64,000 bases of DNA from Knoxdaviesia capensis (taxonomy: Eukaryota > Ascomycota > Sordariomycetes > Microascales > Gondwanamycetaceae). A program made the translations under genes and the position numbers. The stretch covers positions 1,538,144-1,602,143 of the forward strand of contig LNGK01000002.1 in the NCBI GenBank assembly GCA_001510575.1. Reading direction: 5' to 3'. Positions 23,150 through 34,676 of this stretch are shown here, piece after piece (position 1 is the first letter of the stretch; each line of letters begins with the position of its first letter). Below the pieces are notes generated by a model, which searched no databases, was not told the DNA's origin, and saw only the letters and a program-made list of their open reading frames with translations.

Positions 23150-23896
23150 ATGGACATCCTCGAGCATCTCAAGAAAAGAGTATTGGACAGGGCGTTATCA
23201 GTACCCACCGCACTTCTTCCGCCCCGTTTAATTGCGAGGGCCAAGCTAGCCGATCTCGTCGACGAAGGAAGCTCAGCTGCTGCTGCTACTGCCGCTGATC
23301 CTCTGCCTGCATCCTCGTCCTCCCAGTCCGGCTTGAACTCGACCAGTGATGGCAGCTGGACCGCCGCACAGCGGGCCTCACCGACTCCTAGTATGCGTAT
23401 CTCTCTCTGTCTTCTTGTATCTCTGTCTCTCTCTCTCGCTTGTTGTTTCACGTCAGAGACGGTGCCAATATAGGGCTGCCGCCGAAGGAGGGGGCGTGTG
23501 AGTGTATATAGTTGGTGTCCCAACCACATTTGCCTGCTAACCACCATCGTCTCAAACTCTCTTTTGCCTTCTTTTTTTTCTTTTTCTTTCATGATTCTAG
23601 ATCTGGATCCAGAATCTCTCATCGTACCATCGGAGCCTGCAAACTGCACGACTCCGGTCAGCGGCCAGCCCTCCACCATCTTTGTCACTGAGCTCACCAC
23701 CGAGACCATGGTCGCCACCTCATTTGGAACAATCACGTTGACCACAACCCTCTACACGACCCCGGCCCAGCTGACCACGTCGTCATCAACACGGGGCCAA
23801 ACCGATGTGCAGCTGGCAAATGCTCAGAAATCAACGGATACTATCATCAGTGTGTCTGACGAGGAACTTCTGTTGGTGACTCCGGATGAGGGCTGA
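23150..23896 (+). CDS. Hypothetical Ser/Thr-rich small protein (tentative two-exon model)
   Basis: I do not recognise this protein. Exon 1 is 23150-23390 and exon 2 is 23601-23896, joined across a 210-bp interval with a GTATGC donor and a TTCTAG acceptor. The frames fit and give 178 residues. The N-terminal part is charged (EHLKKRVLDR) and not a signal peptide. The middle is Ala/Ser-rich, and the second exon is Ser/Thr-rich with repeated TTE/TTT stretches like a mucin-type linker, ending in an acidic tail. The frame is open 80 nt upstream of the ATG, so an earlier exon is possible. The opposite strand is also open over 23071-23745, which lowers confidence. It follows the GH10-like gene by about 400 bp on the same strand. 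Confidence 0.35.
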
Positions 23897-26800
23897 GGAC
23901 ATATATTGATAGGTCATGAACAAAACTTCGGTTCCCGTCCCACACCGTCAGGTTCTTGATTGGAGGTTGGATCCGATGCACGCCTGAACACTGAGTGCCG
24001 AACTCCGCTTCTTAATATATTCTTTTCCGTTTAGATATCTGCACTCTTGTAACAATTTTTTTTCTCCATATATTGGTGATGTCAATTACCCCCCCCCCAT
24101 TGGAGAAGGGCATGAGCTGTATACCGAGGGAAAGCCGTTGGTCTGTATGTGAGTGCTTTGGATGCACAGCTGTCAACCGTAAGCCGCGGTCACTGCGATA
24201 TCAACAACCATGGACTTCGGATATCGAAGTCAGATGCCATTTTTCAAATTCTCTGGCCCCCGGAAAGCCCCAGAACGTCGATATGTGAGTTTTATATTTT
24301 TCGGTGCGGATGGTACGATTTTCAGCTTTTGACTTGCACCTATGGCGTCCTTGCTTGGACAATTTTCCCCCAAGAACATTCCACTCCACATTGGGCCACG
24401 GAAGAGAACACGACTCGGCTAGTGACCTTTGATGGTAAATAACGTGTTCGAAATAATGAAGAGAGAGACCAAAAAAAAAATCCCGTCCTGGCCATCCTCC
24501 TACTTTCGCCGTTCGTGTCGTACTCAGCGCCCATCCCGCCCGCCCGCATCTCGTGCTCTCACATAGAGCATTCGCCCAGATTCCAAGCAGATCCTCCGAA
24601 AACTCGGGGTCTGGATGCTAATTATTGTTACTGGAGATATTCTTGCGATTTTGATAAGCTATCTCGGGAAGATACAGCATATTTGACCCATGTTTGAGTC
24701 TGCCAAAATCAAACATCGCTAACCCATAAATGCAAGCAACGTTAATTGATCTACCGCTCCTTTGACACATCACGCCGGTCGTTTTTCGATATTAAAGAAG
24801 GTTTTTGCATAGCGGGGTCAGAAAAAATCCAAAGGCTAATCCCCAAACTATTCTGAGTGCCATAGGGTGCAAGTCTCTCGGTGTTGGTGTTTCATGCAGG
24901 GAGGATGCTACGGTGGTTGCTTGCTCTAGACTGCGAACACCCTCGCTTGGACTCGCCATGGTGAAATAGTAGGTCGTTCGGCTAGTGACAGTATTCCTTC
25001 TTTCCTGCAGTCTTCTGTGACCCTCATGACTCCCCTTCACGGAGATTGACTATTTTAATTTTCCTGGGGTTTCTTTTCCCTTTTTCCCCCCCTTCAGAAA
25101 GCCGGGGTGGCTGTCTCCAGTGGTTCACACAGCAGAGACCGCTGCAAAAGCAATCTCGTTCTATTCTTCTTACAGTTAACGGACCGAGGCAGCCCAGTCT
25201 TGGAACGGACCCTTAGACACGCAAAACCCCAGAGAAAATTAGACCGTAAAAGTTTCATGCCTTTGCATTGAATCGGCCTAAAATCGGGCTCTCTGCCGCA
25301 TAAGACATGGCAGGGTTTGAATCAGATGTTGGGTTGGTTAGGTATCGTTCAGCCTTCATCACCATCGGAGTTATGGGACAAGCTTAGGGTTCGGCATTCA
25401 GAAGAACGCATTTTCATGTCAATGTCATTAACTAAAAGGAAATATTCAGGCTCTCAAGGCACTCTAGACGGAGAGTTGCATAGCATAGTAGGAGTAAACC
25501 GTCGAGGGTTGGTTGAATATACTTAACCCTGGCGGCAGACGAGGTTATTTTGACGAGCAACTCTTTTTCCTCGAAGTCATACACGTAAGTCAGGACATAG
25601 GTAGGCATATTCGCGGTTTCCGGTATGCATAGACATGTCTCCTCTCACATACCGTGGTTCGTTCAGCTAGCAAGGTCGAACACCTTTTCTTGCATCTCTC
25701 TCTCTTTCTCTCTCTCCTTTTTATTTTGTTTTTGTTTTATTTTTGTTTTTATTTTCCGGCTTTTACAGGAAAAGAAAAAACGGTCGCCATGTCGTGTCAT
25801 GTGACAAATGCACACGCAAGATAAAACGATCGGCACAAACACGTCCAAAAGAGGAAAAGCACTCGGGACGAAGAGCGACTGTGACGGACGGACGAATGAT
25901 TATGTTTATCTCTCGAAGAGGGAGACAGGGTCCGTTTAACCAAAAATGGTTTCGTGTGGTGCTTCCTTTTTCCGATATTCACACTTTCACACACTGTCTC
26001 TCTCGTTCTCCCGCGATGTGATGCCTTTTTTTGTTTCTTTTTCTCATGTAGCTATGGTTCCTTTTTCCTTCGCCAGGCCAGTCACAAAAAACAACGCACC
26101 GACCTGCAGCGTTGCAGCCGGCCGATTGCATGTAAGGTAGCTATCTCTGATCTCTAGTCCCAAGGGAATGTCACGAACTCTGAATCTGCTAATATGCCAT
26201 CAAGGTTGGCTGTCTCTCTTACTCCGACATCCAAAGTCAAAGGGCTTGTATACACATCGGCGTGTAGCCAGTAATATTCTTGAACACGGTGGTGAGTACA
26301 AGCCGCAAAGCATTGTCGCCGATGATCTCTTCACCCTCAGAGTTCACAGTTGACTTACTCTAGCCATGATGCTCCGGCAAGGCAAGCCACCCACCTCGGA
26401 GGTATCATGCAATCTCCAGCAAGCCACTCCGATTTGACGGATTTCATTCGTTGCATTCACAGTCCAGCCTATGAGAGAAGTGTCTGGCTCGTCTTAATAC
26501 TGCACTCCCAAAGTTTGGTTTTCTTTTTTAATGGTGTTTTCTTTTTTTTCTTTTCCTTCTTTTCAGCTGGACTGGGAGGGGAGCAGCTCGAATGGTTCAG
26601 CCAGTTCGCCCAATGAAACATATCTCTGAACGAACATCCTAAAAGCTTCCCTTGGAAAGGATTGTTGCATTGCTTAACCAATATCCCCGGCCGGCTCTGT
26701 CTCGATCTTCCAACTTCGCCGTAGTCAAGTGTCTCTCTCCCTCTTTGCCCCCCTTCGTTTACATCTCCCTCGGTTTTTCCTCTCTGGCAGTCGCCGGTTT

Positions 26801-27879
26801 CAATCTTAGGCGCAGGGCCGTTCCGTGGCCTCAGATTCAGCCCGAACTCAATCTGTATGTCTTATTTCCAATCCTCCGATGGCGGTTTGCTTAGCCTCAT
26901 GACAAGACACCAGCTACATACAGTAGGCTCTCTCTCCGCCTCGAGGCCAAGTTCTGGTGAGGCCTTGGGAAACACCATGAAACCAAAGACATCCACACGG
27001 CCTAGTCTCTCCCTTTTCGCCAATCGGCCGGTAACGATGAGATGGAGACGATAGGTCGGGTCTACAGATACATATGTCCTGGAGTTGAGTGACCAGTGGA
27101 GATTATGATCTTGGTACGGCTCACGGACCAGACTAGCTACAGGCCGGTGTTTCTTGGGTCATTTTTCGAGCAAACCGCTTGATGTGACTGATGATGTATG
27201 TGACTGGGCAGGCCGGGCTGCTCACCGACTATGTGCTACCATGTTTCCCATGCATCAGACTCGGCTATAACAAGCGAGGCGGCTGCTATAGTTATGAAGC
27301 CTACTACTACTCACTATAGGAACGTCGGCACGGCTAGTATCCCCCGGCCGGATGTGACAGTACTGTACATAGAGGCGCTGCCTACTAACTAGTCTGACAG
27401 TCGTTCCCATCCATCTAATCCCACCTCATGGAACTCGGACATATGTCACCTGCCTTCGGAGCTGAACAGTCTAAAGTTTAAGGTCAAAAGAAGGATACGC
27501 CCCCACAGAGTCTCTCCTGAAATGTCCCTAAGGTGGAGCTAAAGACGTCGCAAAGCCGCCAAAAATCCTGGATCGAGGATCGAGTCTGGCTTGCCCTGCA
27601 AGGGAGCCCACGCCCTACCTGGCTGATATGCCTCTATTCTAAATGTCTTCCCCAAGGACACTGGGTAGTAACAGAAGTTCAAGAGAGACGATGTGAATGG
27701 GCGACGGTCTGGACTGGCCTGCATTGACTAGCATACGTATGCAGTCTCGTGCGGCCGGTTGACGGTCTGGTCAGCCACTCTCGTACTTCCACCCCCCCCT
27801 CGCTTGTAGACTGTGGTTCGCCGATCACCGTTCTGCTTTTTGTTGAACTCTTGATATTTCCTTTTCTTGCTGCTTTTTT

Positions 27880-28104
27880 CTTTCACTGACGGTTCTAACT
27901 GTGCCGTTCTGCTGAAAGATGAGACGTTTCCCTCTATCTTTAGAGGGGGTTTTTTGGAGAAGACTTTTGAGAGAATGGGGGTTTTCTTTCTTTCACTGAC
28001 GGTACTGACTGCGTCGTCCTGCTGAAAGATGAGATGTTTCCCATTATCTTCAGAGGGCTTTTTTGGTGAAGGCTTTTGAGAGAATGGGGGTTTTCTTTCT
28101 TTCA
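27880..28104. repeat. Two-copy direct tandem duplication, period about 110 bp
   Basis: The segment starting CTTTCACTGACGGT at 27880 recurs at 27990. Shared blocks in order are GCTGAAAGATGAGA, GTTTCCC, a TATCTT/AGAGGG block, CTTTTGAGAGAATGGGGG and TTTTCTTTCTTTCA. Copies differ at scattered bases plus one single-base gap. A trailing TTTCTTTCTTTCA marks the end of copy 2. Non-coding. Confidence 0.9.
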
Positions 28105-29043
28105 GCTTCTTTCCATGGCTCTTCCCTCAGGCCTTGTTCTCCAGGTTTCGATTTTTTCGTCAGGTTTTTTTCTTCTTGCTGTTCCTTTTTGCCATAGAAG
28201 GCGCCTCTTGTGGTTCTCTTTTCTTCCCAAGTCTGTTGGGGTGTGGGTGTGTGCTGTTTTGGCGGTTTTTTTTTTCAATTTTGTTTTTCAACTTCCTTTT
28301 TCCGACTTTTCTTCCTTCTTCTTTCTATCTTTTCACTTATTACTTGCGTATTTCCTTTTTTCTTTCCTTTCGTCAAAAAACAACGGCCAAGAAGCCGGAA
28401 AAAGAAACCAACGAACTGGGCCGAGTGATTTAATGGCACTTCTCGGCAGCCTTAAAAAGACCAAAAGATGGCCCCCCCAAACCTCGAACCTCGCAACTAA
28501 CACGGTGTAAGTGGTCCAAGACACTTCGCGGACCCGAGGCTCAGGACTAGAACATGATGCATCTGCAGATAGTATGTGCCCATTTCTTCTCCCCCCATCC
28601 TCCACTTATACCTCGAGATGCTGTCACTTTTACCATCTCATCAATTTATTGGGCGAGAGAGTAGAGTCATGATGCCCCTTTAAGCCACTATCCGGCTTTG
28701 CTTCATATTACTTCAGCACTTTAGTTCATGACCAGTAAGAAGAGAAGGAGCCGCCGAGATGAACATGGAAACTGCCCGAACGGCGGTACTGTGTGACCTT
28801 TGGGAAGGAGGGGGAGGGAGGGTGGGAGAACTGTGGGAAGGAGCTGTACCACCCCCTTTGAGGTGATTGGCAGTCCTTCCTAAACCAGCTTTCCACGGCT
28901 ACATACTCTCCACGAGCAGAAGGAGCTGAGGAGAGAGGACGGATGTACTTTCCGTCTTTGGTAGACAAGGAAAGAGCAGAAACATATCCAGAGTCCATCG
29001 CTCTTTCCCTGCACTCAAGGGCTTCTACGCGCTTCTGGGCGTC

Positions 29044-29050
29044 TATATAA
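29044..29050 (+). promoter_or_regulatory. TATA box of the dioxygenase gene
   Basis: TATATAA lies about 165 bp upstream of the ATG at 29214, followed by a pyrimidine-rich leader. The position suits a fungal core promoter. Confidence 0.5.
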
Positions 29051-29213
29051 ACCTATGGATGTCCCCTCCTGACTTCTTCTCGATTTTTCTGATCAACCTC
29101 ATCTCTCCTCCTTTTTTATCATTTCCAACTTGGTCGTGTCTCGCCTCACTTTCTTGCCCCGCAGCTATTACGGCTCTTTAATCCATCTTGAGCTTCATCA
29201 TCTGTATCAAACA

Positions 29214-31070
29214 ATGGCCAGCTCCGTCCTGCATTCGGTCACCAATACCCTTGGCTCCGAGAAGGTCTCGTACTACTCTCAGGGACTCCGGGCTCGTTTT
29301 GAGCGTGATGGCCAGTTCATTCCGAGCCAGCCCACCAACACCAAGGCCGCACCTGTCAAGTACGCCGACATTGGCTACCAGGTTGACGGGGAAGCCTTCC
29401 GCCGCCGCACCGAGGCCCGTCTCCAGGAGAAGGGGCTCCCCCGGGAGCTTCCCGTTGGCTTCCCGAAGGCCATGACCGGGCCGATGGTCTGGTCCGGCGA
29501 CGACTTCCCTGATGAGAAGGCCTATGTTCACCAGCTTAGCCAGAATGATCTTGACGAGATCAAGGCTGGCCTCCAGCATTTCCTTGGTAAGTTGAAGCTA
29601 GTGTCCCCTGTGAGCCTGATCTAAATAAATGGCAGTGTCTAATTCGGGTGGTGTCTCACTCACCACCGGCCTCGGGCTCGGGAGCGGCACTCGGCCACCG
29701 GAAACTGTTTAGCCTCTCTAAATCTGGGTTCTGTCCTGAATCAGAAGCTAATAGCCAACATGTCTATCCCTTATAGCTCTTGGACTTGGATCCAACGAGG
29801 CGATAAACACCACCACGTTCCCGCTCCCCAATCTGGCTCCTCGTCTGGAGAAGATCCGCAACGACATCTATAATGGCCACGGATTTGCCATTGTCCGCGG
29901 CCTCGACGTTGATTCTTATTCTTCCGATCATCTGGTGTTTGTCTATCTTGGAATCACTGGCCATGTTGCCGAAACCCGTGGCAAGCAAGATCAGCGAGGC
30001 ACTATGATCAGTAAGTTGGAATTCGGCATGGTCGCATTTCTGCCGAATCGGAGATTAGAACTTTCCCACAAGCGGCTAGAACATCGTGCTAACCCTCATT
30101 GCTCTCACTGTAGTGCATGTGGTGAACAAGGATGAGGATGATGCCCAGCGAAACCAGGTGATCGAAAAGGTATGCAAGTCTCCCAGAAGACGGGATCCAC
30201 ATAGCTTCAAACCGGGAGTTGTGGCTGACCTAGTATAATTGATCTAGCCGTTCCACACGGATACCGTGTGCGATATCCTTTGCCTTCTTACCAAGGCTTG
30301 CTCTGCCTCCGGTGGCCGTTCGGTCATGGCCTCGGGCTGGAAGGTTTATAACGAGCTGGCTGCTTCTCGTCCGGATGTGATTCATACACTGGCCAAGCCC
30401 GATTGGCCATTTGATACGTGAGTGAGGACTAAGACCCGAATTAGCTACATGGCTTCTTTTTTTTTTCAATGATAAAAAGAAAAAGAAAAGTCAAACCAAG
30501 GGAAGAGGAAAAGAAATATAGAATGGCCAACTGCCAGGCATTCTGTGATTCACACGACACCCCGGATGTGACCTTGATGGTAACAAGGCTTTTGTTTTTC
30601 TTTTCTACAGCAACGGGCGTTCGCCTGCGTACTATCAGCGCCCTCTGCTGTTTGTTCAGGACGGCCGCATTATCATGAACTTCTCGCGCCGTCTGCTCAC
30701 CGGCACCGAGCTTGATCCCCGTACCCCCGGTATCCCCGGCCTTACCGAGACTCAGGCTGAGGCTCTGGATGCTCTCCATTATGCGGCCAAGAAGGTTGCG
30801 ATCTGTACCAAGATGCAGCAGGGAGATATCCGATTTCTCAACAACATGGCCCTGGTTCATACCCGCGAGTCTTTCAAGAACAGCAGCGAGAGCCAGAGAC
30901 ATCTCATGAGACTCTGGCTTCACAACGAGGAGCATTGCTGGAAGCTTCCGGCTGCTCTCCGTCTGGCCTGGGCCCGCATCTTCGAGGATGGCGAGCGTGA
31001 CAGCTTTTGGGACATTGAGCCGGTCCGTGCCAACGGCAAGATCCTGCGTGTCAGCGTCTCTTGCGACTAA
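29214..31070 (+). CDS. TauD/TfdA-family Fe(II)/2-oxoglutarate-dependent dioxygenase
   Basis: Probable non-haem iron oxygenase that couples oxidation of an unknown substrate to decarboxylation of 2-oxoglutarate; no secretion signal, so likely intracellular. Five exons: 29214-29586, 29777-30010, 30114-30169, 30248-30417 and 30611-31070, with GTAAGT, GTAAGT, GTATGC and GTGAGT donors and TAG or CAG acceptors. Frames join exactly to give 430 residues. The facial triad is visible: H224-x-D226 in PFHTDT and H361 in MALVHTRESF. R374 or R378 in the following helix could bind the 2-oxoglutarate carboxylate. GFAIVRGLD marks the start of the TauD core. The first ~120 residues are the N-terminal extension common in fungal members. 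The ATG at 29214 was chosen because upstream sequence in this frame has no ATG. Substrate cannot be inferred; the neighbouring transcription factor is convergent, not co-directional. Confidence 0.92.
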
Positions 31071-31476
31071 AGCTCTGCTCGCCTAAATCAACATTACCTC
31101 TATCTTTTTTTTTTCTTTGGAACTATCAACGGGAGCTGGTCGAGTGAAAAAGGAAAACAATCTTTCTGTTGGATACAGTGTTGGGTACAATGTTGAGCGC
31201 ATATATGGAACTATCTACTACAATATAAAGAATTGTGCTGATCACAGTTCTCGCGAAGCAGTGACCAAGACGCCATGGGGTGATCCCCCGAGACAAAACA
31301 CAAGCCTGCCATACTCGATGCCGGGCTCTGGGGCAGATAATGCTTTTTGTCTATGGCATACACTCCGATGCCGGATTTCTTTTCAACACCCGATCTATAA
31401 CGAAGAACAAAAAACACCACGCTTCACTTCTATGTTCCGGCCCAACGAAGCAAGAGACTAGCCACAGAACGCCGAG
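31071..31476. other. Convergent intergenic region
   Basis: 406 bp between two stop codons facing each other: 3' UTRs of the dioxygenase (+) and the transcription factor (-). A T-run with ATCTTTTTTTTTTC lies near 31102. Nothing else seen. Confidence 0.6.
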
Positions 31477-34247
31477 TCAAGGGGACACCGCCCGATTCCG
31501 ATTGTACAAAAGCTGGGACAGCCAGTACATCTCATTGCCTGTTTTCTCGCCGGCGTATACAGTGTCGCAATTCTCGGCTATATCAGGGAAATCAAATCGG
31601 TCAGCTATGCATCCGGATGAATCACGAGCCAAAAACGACGGGTCAAGTACTTACAGGCTCGTCGGATATACCGGGCGGTACTCTCGATACACGCGGCATC
31701 TTGGTCGCTGATCATCATGTTATCGCGGCTGCCCCGAAGGCCCTCGGGGAGGAGAGCAGCATCCAGCAGGAGCTTGCCGCGGAGGAGATCGTGCCACATG
31801 ATGATGAGGATCTTGCTGCTCTCCTGCAGGCTCTCGACGGCGGAGGGGTTGGCGTAGGTCTCCTTGAGGTTGATCTGGCGGGCGTACTCCTCGTCCCGGT
31901 AGGTGATGATGGCGCAGCAGTGGATGAGGATGAACAGGCACAGGAAGTTGCGCAGCCAGTGGTACTTGCGGCGGTGGGCCAGCATGCTGGCAATGTGGCC
32001 GCGCACGCGGTCGGCGAGCGGCCGCAGAAACGTCGTGTACATGACCGACTCGATCTGCGCGTCCATCACCGGCGGCGTCGGCGTGGCGCCGTTCCACGGG
32101 CTGCTGGCGTCGTTGACGCGCTCCATCTCGACCGCGTCGTTGTTGACGATCGACTCGGGGAACGAGGTCAGGCACACCGACATCCACAGGTAGATGCACT
32201 CGGCGACCATGTCTTTGTCGTCTTGCTTCTGGATACGGCGGGAGGTGTGTCAGTCAGTCATGCACCAGACTGCCCACACATGGAGCAAGAGAGGCTGGGG
32301 ATGGAAGACATACTCTCTCGGGATCATTCATGAACCGGTAGGCCATGGAGAACACGTCGCGCAGCATGCGCTTGTGGTGCGAGCGGTTCGAGTAGCCCTC
32401 GTAGTAGGCGATAACGCTGGACTTGATGAACGTGCCGATAGCGATGCGCGCCTCGGCCAGGTTGGTGATGGCGTACGGCTCGATCCAGTGCTTGACGAGC
32501 TCGCCCGACTCGGACATCCAGATCTCCTCCAGCATGTCGCCCTCCTCGGGGATGAAGCGCCGCACGGGGACCGTGTACGACGCCTCCGCGGGCCGCCCCA
32601 CGAACATCTGCGAGATGCGGATCACGTGGCTGTCGGGGTCTTTCTCGTCCCACACCGGCACGATCATCGCATCCATCGAGTCGACGCGCTTCGTGAACAG
32701 GTGGAAGGGGGCCTTTTGCTCGCGATACAGCACCAGGTCCAGCGCGATCACGTTGAAGCACGACAGCGGGCTGCCCAGCGACGGGGTGCCGCAGGCCTGG
32801 CATCCGCCCTCGTGGTCGTCGCGGACGCACTACACACAGGCAGATAGGGGTAGTTAGTTAGGATTAGGGCTGGCCCCTTTACTTGGTGTACACGGTTGGG
32901 ATATTTTCTTTTCTAAGAGTACCCTGGAGGTTAAGACTGAGTTGAACGTAGAGAGGAGCACTTACGCGAATCTTAAGGTAGTGGCACCGGGTGCATGCGG
33001 TCGGCACCTTTCTGCGGACCACCCGCTGTTCCGGAACCTTAGGAGGCCGGGGCGGACCCGGCTTACGGCCGCGCTTTTTCTGTAGTTCAAGAACACAAAG
33101 CTACTGTGAGCATACATATCTACATCACAAGACGACAAACTAGGGGGGGCAAAGTTGAGGGTTTACTTACGCGAGGAACTAGTTGGACGGGGCCCTTTGG
33201 CGGGCCGACCGGAACCATTTCTCCCTCAGCGGCGGCCGGGTCGGGCGGCATGGCGGCGATGGTCATGGACGGCGAGATCTGCTGGGGCGGCGGCGGCGTC
33301 TCGGCGCGCGGCTCTTTCGGGGCGATGGCCACCGGCCCGGGCGGCCGTCTATGGATAACCAGGGTAGTGGTAGTCGGCGACGCCGACGCGTCCGGCGACG
33401 CGGTCGTGGGCGAAGAGCTGCTAGCGGCTGAAGACGCGGTATTCCGCGGAGCCTGCGTCGGGGACACAGCCGCTTTGGCGGACGCAGCGGGAGCCGGGGC
33501 GATAGGCTCTGGGTTCTCGTCCTCCTCTTCCTCCTCGTCGGCATCGACGATCTCAATGTCCCGGCTGGAGGGGTTGATGAAGTTGGGCGAAGCCGGGTCG
33601 CCGTTGCTCATCTCGGTATCCATGTGGTTGACCAGATCCGCAATGCCCAGGGGGGCCGACTTGCTGGCGGTCAGCATCAGCATCGGGCGCAGCAGCGGCG
33701 GGATGCGCGGCTCCGGGAGCCGGGCGTCGGAGAAGTGCACGGGGTTGCCGAACGGCGGGGAGCCGTGCGGGGGGTGGCCGATCAGCGGCGGCAGGCGGTC
33801 AATGGGCGGAGATTCGGGGTGGCCATGGCCGGAGCCGTGGCCCACGTGCTGATGCGGGTGCTGGTGCTCATGGTGGTGGTGGTGGTGGTGGTGGTGGTGG
33901 CCGAAGTGGACGAATTCGTTGTTCGGGTGGTGCTGGTGCTGCTCCTGCTGCCATTGCGGGACTGCTTCCGTGGCCTGTTCGTCCTGGTGCTGGTGTTGAT
34001 CCTGACGTGGATGCGGGTGCGGATGCGGGTGCGGATGCGGGTGCGGATGCTGGTGCTGCCGGTGCACGGCGTAGTCGTGGTGGGTAAACGCCGGCTCGGG
34101 CCGGTGGGTCTGGAAGTGGATCAGCGGCGGGAGTTCATTCTCCCACGACATGCGGCGCAGCGGCTGGTGGTGCTGGTTGTCATGGATGAACAGCGCGTTC
34201 CCGTCGATGGCGGCACGCATTGGGGGCAGGGAAGTGGTGGGCTTCAT
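31477..34247 (-). CDS. AT-hook plus Zn(II)2Cys6 transcription factor with His-rich N-terminus
   Basis: Likely nuclear DNA-binding regulator. Exons (minus strand): 33171-34247, 32966-33079, 32314-32829, 31655-32228 and 31477-31577, with donors GTAAGT, GTAAGT, GTATGT and GTAAGT; frames join to give 793 residues from the ATG at 34247. Residues ~60-130 contain a (His-Pro)n stretch and a run of ten His. Next comes a disordered Pro/Ser/Ala region with an acidic EEEEEEDE run. An AT-hook (core RGRK) spans about 360-370. The zinc cluster is C388-x2-C391-x6-C398-x8-C407-x2-C410-x10-C421, with basic residues between the second and third Cys; an intron falls just before C398. The last gap (10) is slightly longer than usual. 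The remaining ~370 residues are helical and resemble no family I can name. A second possible start lies in an upstream exon (see 34539-34676). Target genes are unknown. Confidence 0.88.
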
Positions 34248-34538
34248 TTGATAGTACGGAGGAGTGGATCTGGGGGGTTAGCAATGTGGGGGGGTCCGAG
34301 GATAGGGAGGTCGAGTCGTATGGGGAAGCAGAAATAGAGGGGAGTGGCAAAAGGTGGGATTTCAGTAACCAGGATTCGAGGATACGGGCTTATGGGGTTA
34401 GGTGTAGAGCGGGTGAAGAAGTGCAGAATGCCACAGAAACGAAAAAAGAGCATGTACAAGACCCAATGCGAAAGCCAGAGAGAGAATGATAGAAGACAAA
34501 AAATACAAGAACAGAGAACTCTACACACTCTCTCTTAC

Positions 34539-34676
34539 CTGCGACGGCGGCAAAGTCATGACGCGGTCGTGGTCGTGGTCATACTCGCCGGCGTTGGGCC
34601 GGAAGCTTTGCATCGGTGGTGGATGAGCGGGGTATGGAGGCAGATCATGCTGGTAGTATGGCATAGAACGGGACAT
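34539..34676 (-). other. Candidate first exon of the Zn2Cys6 gene (frame unresolved)
   Basis: An ATG at 34676 opens 46 codons (start MSRSMPYYQHD) rich in Pro, His and Tyr, similar in style to the factor's N-terminus, ending at a good GTAAGA donor. A CAG acceptor exists at 34270-34272, and the sequence after it reads TPPYYQ straight into the ATG at 34247. The donor is phase 0, but the acceptor needs phase 2, so the two do not join in frame. Either a mini-exon is missed, one base is wrong, or this is an upstream ORF. Confidence 0.4.

Larger units (their letters stand above)
23897..29213. other. Gene-free stretch of 5.3 kb with a tandem duplication
   Basis: No open frame with recognisable protein content on either strand and no transposon-like coding sequence. 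It contains many T-rich runs (25690-25760, 26519-26560, 28250-28380), one GTACTGTAC motif near 27360, and a 110-bp direct tandem duplication at 27880-28104. The right end holds the TATA box and promoter of the dioxygenase gene. Confidence 0.5.

Noticed and set aside
29214..34676. Biosynthetic cluster formed by the dioxygenase and the Zn2Cys6 factor
   Set aside because: Only two genes, no backbone enzyme or transporter nearby, and housekeeping genes on both sides.
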